Positions 1-8,446 of a DNA stretch of 37,765 nucleotides are shown one piece after another. Below the pieces are notes generated by a model. The model was not told where the DNA came from and made no database searches. It was given only the letters and a program-made list of their open reading frames with translations. Made by a program: the position numbers and the translations under genes. Each line of letters begins with the position of its first letter. Positions within the stretch are counted from its first letter, which is position 1. Source of the DNA: Fragilaria crotonensis (taxonomy: Eukaryota > Bacillariophyta > Fragilariophyceae > Fragilariales > Fragilariaceae); assembly GCA_022925895.1 (NCBI GenBank), contig JAKSYS010000612.1, forward strand, positions 1 through 37,765. Reading direction: 5' to 3'.

Positions 1-257
1 TTTTTTAAGGTGTGTACAGTACGACCAGTACAACCTTACCTGTGAGCTGTGAACCTGTGAGTAGCTGTATGTGATTATATGATATACTGTACATGCTATG
101 CATATTAATTTTACTCGCTTCCCTACATGAATACGACCATTCATTGACGGTTCAAGCCTTTTTTTAAGTTGTTCATCATACGAAAAAATGAACGGACATC
201 AATTCATCCACATTAACGTGAAAACGTAGCATAGGATCAAATCAGAGGCAAAAGACC

Positions 258-1079
258 ATGGCCGGCTTAGAAGACAATCGAAACGATGCAGATACTGCTG
301 CTGCTAATGACGACGCTGAGGTTGCACCAGCTAGCGGTGCCAATATAGCTGCTTCTCCGTATGAGGAATGGCAGGAATTCCTGAAGGCTCGGTCCAACAT
401 CAGGATTTTGACTATTATCTACGTTCACGTGAGGTGCGGATGGAGGCAATTCTGGATAATTTATCTTCTCATCCTTGTGCTTGCAGCAGAATTGATGCTT
501 CCTATTATTCTACTGATGCACTCTCTACAAATGTACGAGCGCCCCAATTTCTGCCCCTTGAGCGCCGACGGAGTATGCAAGGCGGTTGCATTTGTCATGG
601 GATGCATTTACCACGTTCTGATGATTCTCATGTCGGAAAGCAAGTCCATCGAACACGCTGTTGAAATCAAACCCGGCCGCCGGAATTCAAAGTGGCTCAG
701 GTGGGTCCTATTCGTGGACGGCGTTATGAACACGTCGTACAAACTTGTCGTGTGCGCCATCAATGTTTTCATTGTTGTTGTAACGCCAGATAACCTTATC
801 ATGGTGTTGTATTCAATGGCATTTGAATTCATTCTACTGCTTGATAAGTTTGTGAAACCAACGTACATTGCTATATTTTCCAAGAACCACGACACAATTA
901 TGAACGAGTACTATGCGACATTTGAGCGCAGCACCGGGAAAGCGACGACAACAACAGCATTCCCAACGGGCATTGTGATGGATAGCGCTGTGCTTGTACC
1001 CATTTTGAAGAATATCTTGCCAGCGTCGACATTGATTTACCTTCCATGGTGCAAACTTGGGAACACCGCATATCCATGA
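258..1079 (+). CDS. A1: multi-pass membrane protein of unknown function, paralog of A2
   Basis: The 273-residue frame starts at the first ATG and ends in TGA. The first 35 residues are acidic and Ala-rich with no signal peptide. A motif EEWQEFLKARS leads into a long hydrophobic run at about residues 62-90. Further hydrophobic segments lie at about 105-128, 145-205 (containing VTPDNLIMVLYSMAFEFILLLDKF) and at the C-terminus (LVPILKNILPASTLIYLPWC). I expect four to five membrane spans. The same landmarks occur in order in the gene at 6097-7176 (EQWQRYLRSRS; TPDPQDMVLNALAFEFILELDDY; FPVCKP), so the two are paralogs and selection has kept the frame. The C-terminal tail is shorter than in A2 and lacks its Cys-rich end. 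I do not recognise the family. The FEFIL.LD motif after a hydrophobic stretch resembles uncharacterised protist membrane proteins, but no transport or enzyme motif is visible. Confidence 0.8.
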   Translation: MAGLEDNRNDADTAAANDDAEVAPASGANIAASPYEEWQEFLKARSNIRILTIIYVHVRCGWRQFWIIYLLILVLAAELMLPIILLMHSLQMYERPNFCPLSADGVCKAVAFVMGCIYHVLMILMSESKSIEHAVEIKPGRRNSKWLRWVLFVDGVMNTSYKLVVCAINVFIVVVTPDNLIMVLYSMAFEFILLLDKFVKPTYIAIFSKNHDTIMNEYYATFERSTGKATTTTAFPTGIVMDSAVLVPILKNILPASTLIYLPWCKLGNTAYP

Positions 1080-1276
1080 GGAAATATGGGTACCTAAATG
1101 TGGCGCCTCTTGGTGTTACATGGCTCATGCATGAGCAGGATCATTCATTGCTCGTCAACACTTTTCTAAGCAGTTGGGAACTAAAATGTATTAAAAGTAC
1201 AGTGCTGTCTATAGCGGCTTATTTTGCAGCACCTTCTCAACGTGGTTCATTCGGTATGATACCTGGTACAATACTG

Positions 1277-1880
1277 TGGATCGGGATGACACCTCGGTGG
1301 ACTGCAAGGCGGGCAATGGAAGCCGTTTCAGAATATCCATCGGTTTCCACTTTGATATGCCCCCTTTGAACTTCTCTAGCTAGCCGTCTACGCAATCCAA
1401 GTATGACATTGAGAGGCATTAAATTTGCTTGTTCTCCTCGTACGTTGAGCGAGGTTGTTGGTATTGGCCTCCGTTGGCATGGGTGTTCCCGCATGACGCC
1501 CGATCGGAGCCGTAAACCCGCATTGAATTGAAAATGCGAAGCTTCGCATTCGTTGCACTTGATGGATGCCAACCAACAAGTATCAAGTCGGTGCGATAAA
1601 TCGTGCCGAGTTCCGCTGATCTCATCTCAGAACATCGCGGTGATGTTGACTCTCAACTTCCGAAGCGGAACTCAGAACTCACAATGTTTGCCTCGATGCC
1701 ACTGAAAAACTCCCGAAAACAGACTATCACGTAGGCGGGGCATACGTTGCTAAAAGTCTGACATGGAGCCTTAAACCTTCAATTCGGTATCGGGGTTCAG
1801 AGCGCGAGTGTTCCACACGACCAGCAACTTAAACACGAACATGGACCTTGACCTCAAATCCGAACCTTTACTTGTTGAAG
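1277..1880 (+). repeat. Duplicated leader region in front of B1
   Basis: This non-coding stretch recurs in front of B2 at about 3843-4300, displaced by about 2.48-2.57 kb. Shared blocks in the same order are ATCGGGATGACACCTCG, a CAAGGCGGGC block, AAATGCGAAGCTTCGC, GATAAATCGTGC, CAGAACATCGC, and CATACGTTGCT followed by GTCTGACATGGAGCCTTAA. Small indels account for the changing offset. Leader and gene were therefore duplicated together, and the leader probably contains the promoter and 5' UTR. I cannot point to a TATA box or initiator with confidence. Confidence 0.75.
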
Positions 1881-1983
1881 ATAGGCCAATCCCGAGGACG
1901 TAGGCGGATCCATCTTCTCATTTTCGTTCTCACAATAAACAATCAACTTCCTAAAAACGTGACCCTCGCACACGACAACGTCA

Positions 1984-3054
1984 ATGACAAGAATGAGGAT
2001 GCCTACATTTCGACCTTTGTGGCTACTCATTGTCTTGGTTTTGTCAAATGTCAACGTCAAATCCGCACCGTTTCTGGTTGGAGCCTTTTCAATCTCAATT
2101 CCAGGTTCTCGTTTTGCCATCAGGACTCGCGAGCATGTTCTTTTCTCAACTCGACCTAAAGGGAGCCCAATTATTACCCAAGAAAAAATCGATTCCTTCC
2201 GGGCAGGGATTGAGGCGCTTGAGCTACCTCCTCCCCCGTTCTCCTTGACGAGGACGATGGCAGAACTGACAGCTACGCTGCGTCGCACACTCTCCTTTGG
2301 TACCCCCTTACCTGGTGCCCCCTTGTTCGGTGCACCAGCCCACGATATCCTTGCCGTTGGTGTTCCCGCCGCAGAAGAAGAGACAAAGACTTTGAAGGAG
2401 GACCTCATTGTGGTTGCTTCACAAATCAATGCCTGTGAGGCACGTGTTACAGCGGCACAGAGAGAACTGGTGCACTCCTTTTTGTCGATTGCTCAACTTG
2501 CTGCTAGAAGGCACTCAGATCGAGCTACTCGTTCGGAAGTATTTTGGGACGTTCTGCTCAAGAATGGTTGGGCGCAACGCGGCGCCACTGAGACCACGAC
2601 GGAAATGCTCGCTGTGAATGCAACCATGAACGATCAAATTATTCCAATCCTGACCAAAGCCTTTGCAGCTATTCCTGGTAATGCGGTTGCCGAAGCGGCA
2701 TCCAAAATAGTTAATATCCTTAAAGGTCTCAACGCGATGGCTCCCCCGTCTTCATGGATCCAACTGTATCACCGACGCTCAGAGAGAAAATACGGGGCCG
2801 ACTTCCAATTCAGTACCACGTGGATCACTGACGACAACACAATTGAGCTGGATTTGGTCAACGTGGAATTCAACGCGGGCAGAGCCATCACAAAAGTGTT
2901 GTTTTTCACGTTCAAGACTGCAGACGCGAAGTTGGAAATCACTAAAAGGAAGCTATTCATCACTCCTTTTTTACTTGAAAGTCTTGGTACGGCTCTCAGG
3001 GAAAAGGTTCGACCATATGTTCCCAGCGAGATTTTGGGCGTCGAACATGCATAG
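1984..3054 (+). CDS. B1: presequence-bearing (possibly plastid-targeted) protein of unknown function
   Basis: The frame has 356 residues. The ATG at 1984 is chosen, though in-frame ATGs at 1993 and 1999 are possible. Residues 11-28 form a hydrophobic signal core (PLWLLIVLVLSNVNVKSA). It is followed by VGAF at 32-35 and a basic, hydroxyl-rich stretch (SISIPGSRFAIRTRE), which is the layout of a diatom bipartite plastid presequence with a conserved Phe. A helical middle segment (SQINACEARVTAAQRELVHSFLS) precedes a well-conserved C-terminal domain from about residue 260 (YGADFQFSTTW, LDLVNVEFNAGRAITKVLFFTF, LEITKRKLFITP, KVRPYVPSEI). B2 matches over almost the whole length and diverges most in the region just after the presequence, as expected if only the mature protein is constrained. 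The domain family is not recognised. Confidence 0.8.
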   Translation: MTRMRMPTFRPLWLLIVLVLSNVNVKSAPFLVGAFSISIPGSRFAIRTREHVLFSTRPKGSPIITQEKIDSFRAGIEALELPPPPFSLTRTMAELTATLRRTLSFGTPLPGAPLFGAPAHDILAVGVPAAEEETKTLKEDLIVVASQINACEARVTAAQRELVHSFLSIAQLAARRHSDRATRSEVFWDVLLKNGWAQRGATETTTEMLAVNATMNDQIIPILTKAFAAIPGNAVAEAASKIVNILKGLNAMAPPSSWIQLYHRRSERKYGADFQFSTTWITDDNTIELDLVNVEFNAGRAITKVLFFTFKTADAKLEITKRKLFITPFLLESLGTALREKVRPYVPSEILGVEHA

Positions 3055-3842
3055 AGGAGAAGTATGAGTGATGACTGCTTCAGTACGACGAAGCAAGCGA
3101 GTCGTTGGAAGCGTGCAGGAGGATAACGGACCGAAGGATGAGAAAGTTGGTGCGACAGCATGTGCGGAAAAGAAATGAGTGGACGGAGCCAAGCAGAGCT
3201 TCGGTGTCCAAAGAGTATTAGAACGGATCTATCAATATATGAACATGAATGAGAAGAAAAAATAAAAGCAAACAATGCAACGTGCATTAAACGGATGCAG
3301 TTCAGCAACAGTGATATCAGCAGCACCAAAGGAACGACAAGCGAAAAGTGGATTAAAATGCGACTAATACATGTTTTATTGCCTTATCTTTACATTGTCT
3401 GCAACACACCGGAGTGAGAAGGATGCGGATCCCGACCAAAATTAAAAGTTAAATGGATGACCAACAAAGGTTGGCAGTCCAGGACCGAGCATGCAGAATC
3501 CTACACGAGACCTGAATCGGAATCAGCAATCCATCGTTACCACTTCGAACCAAACAAGGTTGGTAGTGCCGATCTATTCATACTCCTCTAACAAGAACTA
3601 ATCTTAAAATACTCGCCAGCCCTAATGAAGAGCGTCAACAAACAATTGGCGCTATTGTTGCCTGTATCGCAGATGGAAACTATAGTTCTATAGTTCTTTA
3701 CCCCGGAGTATTGTGATAGCTACACAACTTGTAGATAGTTCTCCAAACAGTACAAGTACTGTGTACTGCTGCTACCGTATGTATGCATACACTGCACACT
3801 GCACACTGCAGCCACACTCAGCACTCAGGAGTATTTTTCGCA
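3055..3842. other. Intergenic region between B1 and B2
   Basis: No gene is supported. The first part, with a GAAGCAAGCGAGT block at about 3090, is repeated after B2 at about 5620, so the duplicated unit extends past the stop codon. The rest is A/T-rich with short CTGCACACTGCA-type repeats near 3795-3815. Confidence 0.6.
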
Positions 3843-4300
3843 GTGGATCGGGATATCGGGATGACACCTCGCCACTCGCCGGTGGACAGCAAGGCGGGCC
3901 TTGGAAGTCGCTTCAGAATCAATCCATCGGTGTATCTTAAACACCAGTCCATTGTCCATTGAACTAAAAATGCGAAGCTTCGCGTTTCGAACTCGTTGCA
4001 CCTGATTGCATGGATGTCAACAACCAACAAGAAACAAATGCGACACCATGTACCAAAACGGTACGATTGATAAATCGTGCGGAGTTTCGCTGATGTGAAC
4101 CCAGAACATCGCAGTGGATGTTAACTCTCAACTCCCGAAAGCGGAACTGTGAACTCAAACTGTTTACCCCCGATGCCACTAAAAATCCCCCCAAACCATG
4201 ACTATGATGTAGTTGGGGCATACGTTGCTTATAGTCTGACATGGAGCCTTAATGCTTCGCCTACGTTCACTTCGGAATCAACGTAATCCGAACCTTCACT
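3843..4300 (+). repeat. Duplicated leader region in front of B2
   Basis: Partner of the leader at 1277-1880, with the same blocks in the same order (see that entry). A third, much more diverged version may lie before A2 at about 5755-5960 (ATCAGAACTCACC, then GCCCCCGATACCGC, then AAATGCGAACCTTTTGGC), which would mean that B- and A-type genes share a leader. Confidence 0.7.
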
Positions 4301-4489
4301 TTCTTGAAGATTAAATAATACACAGTCTTTAAGATTCTCCTGTTATTGCAGTATTCAACGCAGGAATGGGTATACAGTACACAGTGTGGATCTTTGGTTG
4401 GTGCGGCTTCTCGTTTTAGACTTCGCATATATCAAATGAACAGAATCATAAAATACCGTAACCCTCAACGAAAAGAAACCGAATCGTCG

Positions 4490-5587
4490 ATGAAAGAAAC
4501 AAATATACATATGCTTACATTGAGACATTTGTGGCTGCTGATTGGCATGGCCTTGAGCAATGTCAACGAAAAATCCGCGGCACCGATGATGGTTGGGGCC
4601 TTTCTACCCTCACTCCCAGTTCCGCGTTTCGCCCAGACTCGCGAGCGTCATCTTTCCATGCAAAATAATGGACTCGAAAGCAAAGAATACACCAACCAAG
4701 AAATTCAGACGTTTTATGAAGGTATTGACGCACTTGAACTGCCTCCCCTAATCGCTCCTAGGCACGGTGTTTCCCTACCTCATCACCTCCTCGGAACTTA
4801 TGCGGCAACGAAGGCTGACATTTGCCGTGGTGCTCCCTCCGCTCATGAGCTTAGTGACTTTCTTCACATGCATCATGCCTCCTCGGTTCAGAAACCGCTC
4901 CAAGACAAGGAGCCTCTGAAGAAGCATGCAGTTGTGTTGTCTTCCCAAATCAATGTCTGTGATGTTGGTGTTTCAGAGAGACAGAGAGAGTTGGTACACT
5001 CCTTCTTGTCACTTGCTCAGTTGGCTGCGCGCGAGAGCGCTCCCGATGGAGGTGATGAACTTGAGACGCCATTTTGGGATTATTTGCTCAAGCATGGCTG
5101 GGTGCAACTTGACAGTACGGAGACCAAGACACAAATGCTCGATATGAATGCAACTCTCAATAATCAAATTGTTTCAATCCTGACCGATGCCATGGAAGAT
5201 ATCCCTGGGAGACCTGCATCTGGGGCAACAATCAAAATAGTGAATATCCTCAGAGGCCTCGATACGATGGATCTCACATGCTCATGGATGGAACTGTTTC
5301 GCCGATCCTCAATTCGACAATACGGGGCGGACTTTCAATTCAGTACCACGACAATCCCTACCAACAATGATATGATTGTGCTGGATTTGGTGAGCGTCGC
5401 TTTCAACGCGGGCAGATCCATCTCGCGAGTCATGTTTTTCACGTTTGAAACGACAGTTGTCAAATTAGAAATTACGAAAATGAAGCTATGCATCACTCCT
5501 GGATTGCTGGAAAATCTCGGCACAATTCTCAAGGAAAAGGTTCGACCGTATGTTCCAAGTGAGGTTATGAGCATCGAAGACGCATAA
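4490..5587 (+). CDS. B2: presequence-bearing (possibly plastid-targeted) paralog of B1
   Basis: From the ATG at 4490 the protein is 365 residues and ends in TAA. This start puts the signal core (LRHLWLLIGMALSNVNEKSA) near the N-terminus, as in B1. In-frame ATGs at 4436 and 4511 are alternatives, and the open frame continues upstream of both. The core is followed by MVGAFLPSLPVPRFAQTRE, again an AF motif with a basic stretch behind it. The middle helix (SSQINVCDVGVSERQRELVHSF) and the C-terminal domain (YGADFQFSTTT, LDLVSVAFNAGRSISRVMFFTF, KVRPYVPSEV) follow B1 closely. The segment between them is longer than in B1. This is a tandem duplicate of B1 at about 2.5 kb distance. Function is unknown; import into the plastid stroma or a plastid compartment is inferred from the presequence only. 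Confidence 0.8.
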   Translation: MKETNIHMLTLRHLWLLIGMALSNVNEKSAAPMMVGAFLPSLPVPRFAQTRERHLSMQNNGLESKEYTNQEIQTFYEGIDALELPPLIAPRHGVSLPHHLLGTYAATKADICRGAPSAHELSDFLHMHHASSVQKPLQDKEPLKKHAVVLSSQINVCDVGVSERQRELVHSFLSLAQLAARESAPDGGDELETPFWDYLLKHGWVQLDSTETKTQMLDMNATLNNQIVSILTDAMEDIPGRPASGATIKIVNILRGLDTMDLTCSWMELFRRSSIRQYGADFQFSTTTIPTNNDMIVLDLVSVAFNAGRSISRVMFFTFETTVVKLEITKMKLCITPGLLENLGTILKEKVRPYVPSEVMSIEDA

Positions 5588-6096
5588 GGAACCGTATGAG
5601 TAATAACTCATGCAATATACGAAGCAAGCGAGTTGTTGGAATTCGTATGCAAGAACTTGAGCTGTGTCCGATGAGATTGAGAACTAAACGATGCGGACAT
5701 CGTGCACATGAATGAGGAGAGTTACGTAGCGACGATATAAAACTCTGAAATCAGAACTCACCGAATTTGACGGTAGTTGCTATTCATAAGCCCCCGATAC
5801 CGCGACAGAATACGTATCTTCCTGACAGTACGAAAATGAGATTCGTTTCTGCGCGTTCTCATGGGTGGGAGTTTGGAGTCAATGGCAGTATCCATAGCTA
5901 GGCGTTCCGCTCAGGAACTGAACCTTCAACGCACATGTCGAAATGCGAACCTTTTGGCATTCTCTCGCTATGCTTGTCGGAGAGCATGCAACGGGGTGTG
6001 TAGGATTCCACTCTGAAGGTTGTATAGAAATTTATGTGGACATTGATATATTGACGTCAATGAAAGCGAAATAGAAACCGAATTAAAAACGAGAAC

Positions 6097-7176
6097 ATGT
6101 TTGCGGTCGCCGCACCAGCCGCATTTGCAGCAGCTGCTCATGCCGATGCCGCAGCAGCTGCTGCCGCTGCAATAGATGCACATGGCGCTGCCACTCGCGC
6201 AGCTGAACATGTAAAAGTGGCTGCTGATCATGACTATGCGACAGCTGCCGCATTCCATGCAAATTCGGCTTGCAATGCCGATACCGCGGCAGCAGATGCC
6301 GCTACTGATGCTGCTGCAGCAGCTGCCCGCGGCGATACCGCAGCAGCCGCTCAAGCTGCCGAATCTGCTAGAATAGCAGCCGCTTTCGCCACCGATGCTG
6401 CAGCTAAAGCTGCCAAACCAGCAGCTGCCGCAAGGTCGGAGCAGTGGCAGCGATACCTAAGGTCTCGGTCCGTCATTGGCATACATACCATTGCATGGAT
6501 GCACACTGAGAACAATTGTTTGCGGAAATTTTGGATGAAGTATCTTCTTTTCCTGGTCCTTGTCGCACAGGCAGCCCTTCCAATTCTCCTGCTTCTTAAT
6601 TCACTTGACACTTTCAATGCCACTTCCTTCTGCGACGGAACTGCTAACTGGATATCAAAGGGTGTTGCATTTGCCATCGCATGCATTTACCAGGTCAGAA
6701 CTTCATTCTGGTGGGAAAGAAAATACCACGAACCCATGGTGAAACTGAAACAGGTCGCCCGTAATCGTTTTGGGCTCCAGGTATTGCTAGTCCTGGACGG
6801 CTTTCTGGCCTCTGGTTATGAATACTTCGTTTCCATCTTCAATTTCTTCGTGGTTTTCGCAACGCCCGATCCCCAAGACATGGTGCTGAATGCTCTGGCC
6901 TTTGAATTCATTCTAGAGCTTGACGACTATGCGAAAGAGAAATACATTTCTTTGTATTCCGAAGACCACGAAGACCTTATCCAAAACTACGAATCCACAT
7001 TCGAGGTCACTTACCAGAATCTCCCGGAAAGTCGTTGGTATTTTGCACTGCTTCGTTACGCGACGTCGCATGTCGTGCCATCCTTTTGTTTATTTTACTT
7101 TCCGGTATGCAAACCTAAGGGCCTTTGCAAATTGCCATGCCCATTCAAAGAGATGATGCAGGCATCAGGTAGTTAG
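6097..7176 (+). CDS. A2: multi-pass membrane protein with Ala-rich N-terminal extension, paralog of A1
   Basis: 359 residues from ATG to TAG. The first ~115 residues are about half alanine with interspersed Asp, His and Arg, encoded by imperfect GCN/GAT runs; A1 has only a short Ala-rich start. From EQWQRYLRSRS onward the protein follows A1: a hydrophobic span (FWMKYLLFLVLVAQAALPIL), ISKGVAFAIACIYQV, a pair of spans around LLVLDGFLASGYEYFVSIF, then TPDPQDMVLNALAFEFILELDDY. The C-terminus is longer than in A1 and Cys-rich (FPVCKPKGLCKLPCPFK), possibly metal- or disulphide-binding. No signal peptide precedes the Ala-rich part. Function is unknown. With A1 it brackets the two B genes, so the family has expanded locally. 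Confidence 0.8.
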   Translation: MFAVAAPAAFAAAAHADAAAAAAAAIDAHGAATRAAEHVKVAADHDYATAAAFHANSACNADTAAADAATDAAAAAARGDTAAAAQAAESARIAAAFATDAAAKAAKPAAAARSEQWQRYLRSRSVIGIHTIAWMHTENNCLRKFWMKYLLFLVLVAQAALPILLLLNSLDTFNATSFCDGTANWISKGVAFAIACIYQVRTSFWWERKYHEPMVKLKQVARNRFGLQVLLVLDGFLASGYEYFVSIFNFFVVFATPDPQDMVLNALAFEFILELDDYAKEKYISLYSEDHEDLIQNYESTFEVTYQNLPESRWYFALLRYATSHVVPSFCLFYFPVCKPKGLCKLPCPFKEMMQASGS

Positions 7177-7630
7177 CTAGGACGACATCTCTTTACATTT
7201 ACTTTCGCAAAGTGCCTTACGGGGTGGATCCTGATGATAAATTCATCGCAATCCACAGCAGTAGTATTAAGCTAGTGATGAGCTAAACACAGCATATCGT
7301 TCTTGGCCCTCAGGGGCAGCGCGTGCATTGATTCTAGTAAACGTTGGCCATCCGTGTGGGTCGAACATCTGCTAGCGCGATAGCACGTTGATAACTTATA
7401 CAGTACTACTAGGGTTTTCTTCCTCACAGGACTTCGAAGGAATTCCACATGACCCGAATTCCAGAAATATTGCTCAGGATGCGGATGGAAGAAACAGGAT
7501 CAACATCCTTGTTCCTGGAATAAGTCGTGCTCTGTCGATACTCTATCAGCAGTCGGAGTACAATTTGAGGAGGTATGAGGTGTGGGACACACTCCAGTTC
7601 TGGACAGAGCGAAGCAAGATACTACTGCTT
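7177..7630. other. Intergenic region with a coding-like scrap
   Basis: No complete gene. An open stretch from about 7430 to 7657 (plus strand) reads like protein (NRINILVPGISRALSILYQQ, then YEVWDTLQFW) but has no ATG. It runs straight into the inverted repeat of the foldback element at 7631. It may be an exon remnant interrupted by that element. No function can be assigned. Confidence 0.3.
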
Positions 7631-8265
7631 CCTGGGACATCCGGAATTCCTTCTTGAACCTCACTTTACCGAGAGTTTTTTAGGGCTGTCAAATCGAGTC
7701 ACGTGACACACGACCGCTTAATAAATAACGTCAATGGATACTGGCTGGCGTCATGAATGCAATTGGGGGCTTGGCAGGCTCGGAGGTTATTTCTTCTCGT
7801 AAATAAGTCCACCATTAGAAAGCATCTCATGAATAAGTTGATGAGAAGATTTCTTCTCTTAAATAAGTTGATGAGAAGATTTCTTCTCGTAAATAAGTTC
7901 ACGATTAGATACCTTCTCGTTTTTAAGTTGGACTTCTACGAGAAAGTGTATTGACAGGATGAAATCTTCTCTTAAATAAGTTCATAAGAAGATTTCTTCT
8001 TATGAATAAGTTCATGAGAAGAATTCTTCTCGTAAATAAGTTCACGAGAAGATTTCTTCTCGTAAATAAGTTCACAATCAGATTTCTTCTCGTAAATAAG
8101 TTCGCCACGATGCCACGCTGGCTCGCACGCTAGCCAATACTCTTCCGACATCGTAATGAACATATACAGTTTTTTATATTGATTAAATTTCAGTTTTAAA
8201 TCTATGACATACGTATATCTGTGTCACGCACTAACAGAATAAGAAGGAATTCCGGATGTCCCAGG
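7631..8265. mobile_element. Foldback/MITE-like element with 25-bp perfect inverted ends
   Basis: Bases 7631-7655 and 8241-8265 are exact reverse complements (core CCTGGGACATCCGG). The 585 bp between them hold the 30-bp palindromic minisatellite and no protein gene. No clear target-site duplication is visible next to the repeats. The right arm ends immediately before the sequence that matches the 3' terminus of the DDE transposon family (8266 onward). This is either a non-autonomous element or the outer part of a compound one. Confidence 0.55.
7785..8105. repeat. 30-bp palindromic minisatellite, about 10 units in two blocks
   Basis: The unit is close to ATTTCTTCTCGTAAATAAGT plus TCACGAGAAG. 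Five units lie at about 7785-7930 and five at about 7965-8105, separated by a short degenerate piece. Within a unit CTTCTCGT and ACGAGAAG can pair around a 10-base loop. Several variant units keep the pairing by changing both sides (for example the TTATG/CATGA version near 8000). Because 30 is a multiple of three, the array gives open frames on both strands that read as repeated NLFTRRNLLV-like peptides; I do not regard these as genes. Confidence 0.85.
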
Positions 8266-8275
8266 TGTATGTACA

Positions 8276-8299
8276 GCTGGTTTCACAATCAACCCTCCT
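8276..8299. repeat. 3' terminal sequence of DDE transposon copy 1
   Basis: GCTGGTTTCAC at 8276-8286 followed by TCAACCCTCCT at 8289-8299 matches the reverse complement of the right end of copy 2 (17502-17530) in order and spacing. It is therefore the downstream end of the minus-strand copy 1. I could not find the corresponding 5' end beyond 11671. Confidence 0.6.
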
Positions 8300-8446
8300 G
8301 ACGTAAGGTGGAGTAACATTTCTACAGGTGTACACTAAATTCCATAGTGGACGTCAGCAAATCTCACGACAAGATCCAATCGCACAAACGACCTTCACAC
8401 AAGAACAAGAATCAGATCAGTTGACACCTTGCATTAACCATGGTGT

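Noticed and set aside
2769..3329. 186-codon antisense frame over B1
   Set aside because: It is a shadow of the conserved B1 C-terminal domain; no support in B2 beyond a shorter shadow.
7388..7657. A gene of 89 codons
   Set aside because: No ATG, and its end lies in the inverted repeat of the foldback element; kept only as a coding-like scrap.
7785..8105. CRISPR array
   Set aside because: Palindromic repeats recur every 30 bp, but units abut one another with no unique spacers, there are no cas genes, and the sequence is eukaryotic.
7699..8163. Small proteins with NLFTRRNLLV-like decapeptide repeats on either strand
   Set aside because: They are open only because the 30-bp repeat is a multiple of three; no start context and no similarity outside the array.
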